Shown here: piece by piece, positions 14,223-16,715 of the stretch
Layout of the letters: each line of letters opens with the position of its first letter
Position numbering within the stretch: position 1 is the first letter of the stretch
NCBI GenBank assembly: GCA_900769275.1
Contig: CAAGGA010000143.1
Location: forward strand, 1 to 16,715
From: an uncultured Prevotella sp.
GTDB taxonomy: Bacteria > Bacteroidota > Bacteroidia > Bacteroidales > Bacteroidaceae
DNA length: 16,715 nt
Reading direction: 5' to 3'
Notes under the pieces: model-generated
What the model saw: the letters and a program-made list of their open reading frames with translations, nothing else
The model's database searches: none
What the model was told of the DNA's origin: nothing
Position numbers and translations under genes: made by a program

Positions 14223-16000
14223 TTCTTTTTCCTCGCTTTTGTTATCTTTTTCCTTACTTCGGCAGCGTTCTCTATATTGTCATCGAGAGCCTTTTGCCAA
14301 AACTCCGTTGCCTCTTCTCTGAGCCCCAACCTTATATATATATCGCCGGCATGGTCATAGTACACGGCAGAGATGCTGTCCATATCAGCTCTCACCGCCT
14401 GATCGATGTAGATACGAGCCTCCTCATATCGCTGCTGCTTGTAGAGTATCCATGCGTAAGTGTCGAGATAGGTGTAATTCTCCGGCTCAGCCTTGATGGT
14501 CTTGAGACTCATCTGCTCGGCTTTCTTCAATTCAACGCCCTCCTCGGAGAGGTAATAGGCGTAGTTGTTGAGACACTCCACCTTGTCAGGATCGAAGACA
14601 AGGCAACTGTCATAAGCCTCGTAAGCCTCCTTAGGGCGGTTCATGCCATGGAGCAAGTCGCCCATCAGCATATATGTATTGGACTTGATGACTGTCGGTG
14701 TCTCTTCATCAAAATGCTCCGTACCTCGGCGAAAGGCCTCTAATGCGTCATTGTGATCCTCCACGAAGTAGTGTGCCAAGCCGAGATAATAATACAAAGC
14801 CGCCTCCTCCGGATTATAGGCTATTGCTTCCTCGCATTCCTTTATCACCTCTTCACTGACAGAAGCACGCCACAGCATGTCAATAAGCATGAGACGTGCC
14901 TGCGAATTCTCCGGAGTAATCTCCAACACCTGACGGAGGGCGACCTTTATACTGTCCTCCGACATCTCTTTCTCCGCAAGATATGCCACTTTCATCTCTG
15001 CCATCTCCGACGTACGCTGCGGGAGGGAGAGCACACGGTTGAAGATATTGAGCACGCGAGTGGAGTCGCTTCCGTCCCGCTCGCTGTCCTGCACCACCTG
15101 CCGCATCAGCGTGATACGTGTGTCAGCCTCTGTCCTGGGATTCTCAAGAATGGCATACATGAGACTGTCTGCGTCATCCGTCCTGCCTACACTGCGATAA
15201 TAATCCATCAGCGACATCTGTGCCTGCGCATTCTCCGGCTCTTCCTGCAATACGGCTACATACTCTTTATAAGCCTCGTCCCTACGCCCCACGCTGAGAA
15301 GCCAGTTGCCTGTCATCACCCTGTAATTAAGGTCATTGGGATTATTCTTTACGAGGCGTTTCAGTTCTTCGTACGCTTCCTCCTCATCACCCATGGCAGA
15401 ATAGGCCTGCATCTTTGTCAGCGTCAGGTCCTCGCTCTGTCCCTCCTGTATCTCAATACGGTTGAGAGCATCAAGCATCTTGGCATAGTCCAGGATGTTA
15501 GCATATATCTTAACGAGAGTCTGGAGATAATCCGTACGGTCGGGATATGCAGCCGACAGTTTTTCATATACCTCTGCCGACAGCCTCAGATACTTCTCAT
15601 CCCTCTTGTTCTTGTCCTTTGTGGCGAAATAGAAATAGTGTTCTGCCAACCCCTCCGAAAATTCATCATTCCATGGTTCGAGACTGACAGCCGTCTTCAT
15701 GTGACTTATCCCTGCAGAGTCCCGTCCCAAGACGGTTTCGTAAGCTGCGACAGAGAAATGCGCCTCGGCAGCCTGCGGATTTATCTGTAGGCAATGACGC
15801 AACAATTCGTAGGCTTCTGCATACTCTCCCGCTTCCTCATGTCTGACGTATTCCAAGTAAAAATAACGATACTTGAGCATCTCCTCCGCAGAAAGGCATT
15901 GCTTCTGCGTAGTCATCTCCGCCCCTTTACCCTGCTCTTTCTGCTGTGAGAAAGAGGGAACGGCGAAGAACATGAGGAATATGATGGATATTATGCGCAT
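14219..16000 (-). CDS. Secreted tetratricopeptide repeat protein
   Basis: 593 residues from the ATG at 16000, which opens a clean signal peptide (MRIISIIFLMFFAVPSFSQ, cut before about residue 20). The rest is a solenoid of TPR-like helix pairs; clear repeats include YAEAYELLRHCLQINPQAAEAHF, EEAYEELKRLVKNNPNDLNYR, KEAYEAYDSCLVFDPDKVECLNNYAYYL and YEEARIYIDQAVRADMDSISAVYYDHAGDIY. The C-terminus is basic (KKITKARKKK). It should be a periplasmic scaffold for protein-protein contacts. The frame is open upstream to 16240, but those 80 codons are the intergenic repeat and the end of dut read in another frame, so they are not part of the protein. The stop overlaps the DUF4292 start, which ties the two genes together. 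No enzyme activity is suggested. Confidence 0.88.
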   Translation of the reverse strand: MRIISIIFLMFFAVPSFSQQKEQGKGAEMTTQKQCLSAEEMLKYRYFYLEYVRHEEAGEYAEAYELLRHCLQINPQAAEAHFSVAAYETVLGRDSAGISHMKTAVSLEPWNDEFSEGLAEHYFYFATKDKNKRDEKYLRLSAEVYEKLSAAYPDRTDYLQTLVKIYANILDYAKMLDALNRIEIQEGQSEDLTLTKMQAYSAMGDEEEAYEELKRLVKNNPNDLNYRVMTGNWLLSVGRRDEAYKEYVAVLQEEPENAQAQMSLMDYYRSVGRTDDADSLMYAILENPRTEADTRITLMRQVVQDSERDGSDSTRVLNIFNRVLSLPQRTSEMAEMKVAYLAEKEMSEDSIKVALRQVLEITPENSQARLMLIDMLWRASVSEEVIKECEEAIAYNPEEAALYYYLGLAHYFVEDHNDALEAFRRGTEHFDEETPTVIKSNTYMLMGDLLHGMNRPKEAYEAYDSCLVFDPDKVECLNNYAYYLSEEGVELKKAEQMSLKTIKAEPENYTYLDTYAWILYKQQRYEEARIYIDQAVRADMDSISAVYYDHAGDIYIRLGLREEATEFWQKALDDNIENAAEVRKKITKARKKK

Positions 16001-16004
16001 GTGT

Positions 16005-16142
16005 GGTTCTTGGTTTTTGGTTTTTGGTTTTTGGTTTTTGATTTTTGGTTTTTGATTTTTGGTTAGTATAGTTTTTCCTTTTGGGAAAGACTCCATTGGA
16101 GAAACATTATTGACCGACAAACAAAAACCAAAAACCGACAAC
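16005..16142. repeat. Arm-core-arm repeat, locus F (TTTTTGG type)
   Basis: The left arm (16005-16064) is a run of 7-base units TTTTTGG with a few TTTTTGA variants. The right arm (about 16116-16142) contains CAAAAACCAAAAACCGACAAC, the matching complement. The core (16065-16115) contains AGACTCCATTGGAG at 16088-16101, where CTCCA and TGGAG form a short palindrome. On the coding strand the right arm starts right after the dUTPase stop codon. Confidence 0.8.
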
Positions 16143-16580
16143 CTACTTCCTACCTGTATGTCCATAACCGCCGACACCACGCTCCGTGTCGTCAAGTTCA
16201 TCGACAAGGACGAAATCCACTTGCTCATGGCATGCCACAACCATCTGTGCTATACGCTCCCCAGGATTGATGACAAAAGGCTCTTGCGAGAGATTGATGA
16301 GCAATGTCATCAATTCTCCGCGGTAATCCGCATCTATAGTGCCGGGGGAATTGAGCACCGTGATGCCATGTTTCAACGCGAGACCGCTGCGAGGACGTAT
16401 CTGCGCCTCATAACCTGCCGGCAGGGCGATGTGCAATCCTGTAGGTATCAGCCTGCGCTCAAGAGGATTGAGGGTGACAGACTCCGGGATATTCGCACGG
16501 AGATCCATGCCTGCACTCTGCGGTGTGGCATACTCCGGAAGTGGTTGTGAACCTTTATTTATTACTTTTACTTTCAACAT
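16143..16580 (-). CDS. dut: Deoxyuridine 5'-triphosphate nucleotidohydrolase (dUTPase)
   Basis: 145 residues, the normal size of a trimeric dUTPase. All five motifs are present: I SAGMDLRA (22-29), II RPRSGLA (62-68), III LNSPGTIDADYRGE (76-89) with the catalytic Asp in TIDADYRG, IV GERIAQMVV (107-115), V RGVGGYGHTG (134-143), where Tyr and His stand for the usual Phe and Ser. It hydrolyses dUTP to dUMP and pyrophosphate, keeping uracil out of DNA and supplying dUMP for thymidylate. The start is the ATG at 16580, giving MLKVKVINKG as in relatives. It is the first gene of the dut-TPR-DUF4292-EnvC group. The TAG stop is directly followed by the repeat arm. Confidence 0.96.
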   Translation of the reverse strand: MLKVKVINKGSQPLPEYATPQSAGMDLRANIPESVTLNPLERRLIPTGLHIALPAGYEAQIRPRSGLALKHGITVLNSPGTIDADYRGELMTLLINLSQEPFVINPGERIAQMVVACHEQVDFVLVDELDDTERGVGGYGHTGRK

Positions 16581-16619
16581 ATTCTACATTATCTAATGAA
16601 GTTTCGCAGGCTCAACTTC

Positions 16620-16715
16620 TTCGGTTTTAAGGTTATATGGTTGTACGGTCGCTTCGCTTTTACGGAGGTTACGCTATATTCCGCATTTTCGGTTTTACGG
16701 TTATGCGGTCTTACG
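16620..16715. repeat. Repeat arm, locus G, running off the window (GGTTTTACGGTTATGCGG type)
   Basis: G/T-rich units (GGTTTTAAGGTTATATGG, GGTTTTACGGTTATGCGG) upstream of dut, of the same type as the left arm at 4567-4625. CGGAGGTTACG within it resembles CGGAAGTTACC in the core of the 4567-4701 repeat. The partner arm would lie beyond the window. The bases between it and the dut start (16581-16619) show no clear promoter. Confidence 0.6.

Noticed and set aside
16001..16240. 80-codon upstream extension of the TPR protein
   Set aside because: It is the TTTTTGG repeat and the end of dut read in another frame; a clean signal peptide starts at 16000.

Overview
The window (16,715 bases) looks like chromosomal DNA of a Bacteroidales bacterium, most likely Prevotella or a close relative. 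The evidence is fimbrillin-type lipoproteins, a surface protein ending in a Prevotella-style C-terminal sorting tail, an AAA-ATPase/PD-(D/E)XK protein starting MKYPIGIQDF, Bacteroidetes sigma-70 promoters of the form TTTG-N20-TAnnTTTG, and a dut-TPR-DUF4292-EnvC gene order that I recall as typical of Bacteroidetes. Every gene I accept is on the minus strand, so transcription runs from high to low coordinates.

Region 1 (1-5911) is a surface/fimbrial cluster. In transcription order it holds a fimbrillin-like protein without a lipobox (4702-5772), a 73-residue small protein (4336-4557), a fimbrillin-like lipoprotein (2973-4325), a beta-helix surface protein with a sorting tail (1272-2906), and a fimbrillin lipoprotein cut by the window edge (1-1232). 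A textbook promoter (5844-5875) sits in front of it. A run of 12 G (5900-5911) lies 24 bases upstream of that promoter and is a candidate phase-variation tract.

Region 2 (5959-9588) holds an AAA-ATPase/PD-(D/E)XK protein with its own promoter, a HAD phosphatase, and an FMN-dependent nitronate monooxygenase/FabK-like enzyme. The last two overlap and probably share a promoter. Region 3 (9674-11419) holds a TrpB2-type tryptophan synthase beta chain and, downstream of it, a gap with hairpins and a 13-base direct repeat. Region 4 (11520-16580) is an envelope/housekeeping group: dUTPase, TPR protein, DUF4292 lipoprotein (overlapping the TPR gene by ATGA) and an EnvC-like M23 protein.

Between many of these genes lies a family of low-complexity repeats built as arm-core-arm. 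A G/T-rich tandem arm faces an A/C-rich complementary arm across a short core. The repeat unit differs from locus to locus but matches between the two arms of one locus. The downstream arms start at, or within a few bases of, TAG stop codons of the upstream genes. This repeat family and the poly-G tract are the least ordinary features here. I saw no tRNA, rRNA, CRISPR array or transposase gene.
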